From positions 1-5,441 of the forward strand of contig DADR01000045.1 of the NCBI GenBank assembly GCA_002495055.1: 5,441 nt of DNA, given 5' to 3'. Origin of the DNA: Methanoregula sp. UBA247. Its GTDB lineage: Archaea; Halobacteriota; Methanomicrobia; Methanomicrobiales; Methanospirillaceae. Positions 5,256 to 5,441 of the stretch are shown here, piece by piece. Position 1 is the first letter of the stretch. The number at the start of each line of letters is the position of its first letter. The translations under genes were made by a program, and so were the position numbers. The notes under the pieces were generated by a model. It saw only the letters and a program-made list of their open reading frames with translations. It was not told the origin of the DNA and did not search any database.

Positions 5256-5441
5256 TGCTGTCAGCCTTCTAACCGGGCCCGGGCAGGTCGTCGAGGTCCG
5301 GGCGCTCACCGACCAGTTTACCCACAGCGGGTACTTCAGCGATCCCGCCGCGCTCGTGCGAGTTGTGGAGCCGCTCGATGCCGATAGCTCAGTGCACGGC
5401 ATCTACGTGACGCTAAACGAGGTGAACCCGGCCCTGCTCTC
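5236..5441 (+). CDS. Primase-helicase-type replication protein, N-terminal part (cut by window edge)
   Basis: Only the first 68 residues are present. VVEVRAL (18-24), SGYFSDPAALV (31-41) and GIYVTLNEVNPALL (55-68) form the beginning I know from large primase or primase-helicase proteins of archaeal and bacterial plasmids, proviruses and integrated elements, where RAL, GYF and YVTLNPVNPALL are typical. The expected downstream primase and helicase domains lie outside the window. The GTG at 5236 is the first start in this frame after the stop at 5230-5232, with GGTGGTGA at 5225-5232 as a possible ribosome binding site. The true start may instead be 5178 if a frameshift intervenes. The family call rests on this N-terminal signature alone. 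Confidence 0.72.
   Translation, partial: MDGLLRDAVSLLTGPGQVVEVRALTDQFTHSGYFSDPAALVRVVEPLDADSSVHGIYVTLNEVNPALL

Noticed and set aside
1..5441. CRISPR array, rRNA or insertion sequence with terminal repeats
   Set aside because: No regularly spaced repeats, no rRNA-like sequence, and no transposase or paired terminal inverted repeats seen on either strand.

Overview
The window looks like one end of an integrated mobile element in an archaeon, most likely a euryarchaeal methanogen of the Methanomicrobia or Methanomicrobiales type. Four things point to archaea: the integrase has an archaeal-style active-site end (HLLRH, then GWGKRSG and KYVNLS) plus a C-terminal zinc ribbon; two upstream regions carry BRE/TATA-like promoters with TTTATAAA; genes use GGAGG/GGTG ribosome binding sites; and short genes are packed with ATGA stop/start overlaps. 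The genus cannot be fixed from the sequence alone.

Layout. (1) Positions 47-1312 (+) encode a tyrosine recombinase with a zinc ribbon, preceded by a small inverted repeat. (2) Positions 1336-2814 (-), convergent with it and only 23 bases away, encode a 492-residue P-loop ATPase that resembles the Sll1717-type family. This gene is strikingly AT-rich, roughly 30% G+C by eye, beside neighbours that are clearly GC-rich. It looks like separately acquired cargo and is a plausible defence gene. (3) Positions 2815-3555 hold no gene I can support. They contain the ATPase promoter, a second good archaeal promoter pointing right, a 21-base imperfect palindrome and a leader hairpin. (4) Positions 3556-5185 (+) form a compact operon of five small genes (88, 122, 134, 123 and 79 residues) that I cannot name. 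Each overlaps the next by 4-11 bases. The third and fourth are tandem paralogs with a nuclease-like outline but without the expected catalytic residues. (5) From 5236 (or from 5178 through a frameshift) to the window edge lies the N-terminus of a virus/plasmid-type primase-helicase replication protein.

How it fits together. The integrase would insert and excise the element, and the cut-off primase-like protein would replicate it. The five small proteins are co-transcribed with the primase and translationally coupled in sequence, so they are probably replication accessory or early-region proteins of the element. The ATPase has its own promoter, opposite orientation and foreign composition, and is probably accessory cargo. 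The least explained part of the window is the small-gene operon with its paralog pair.
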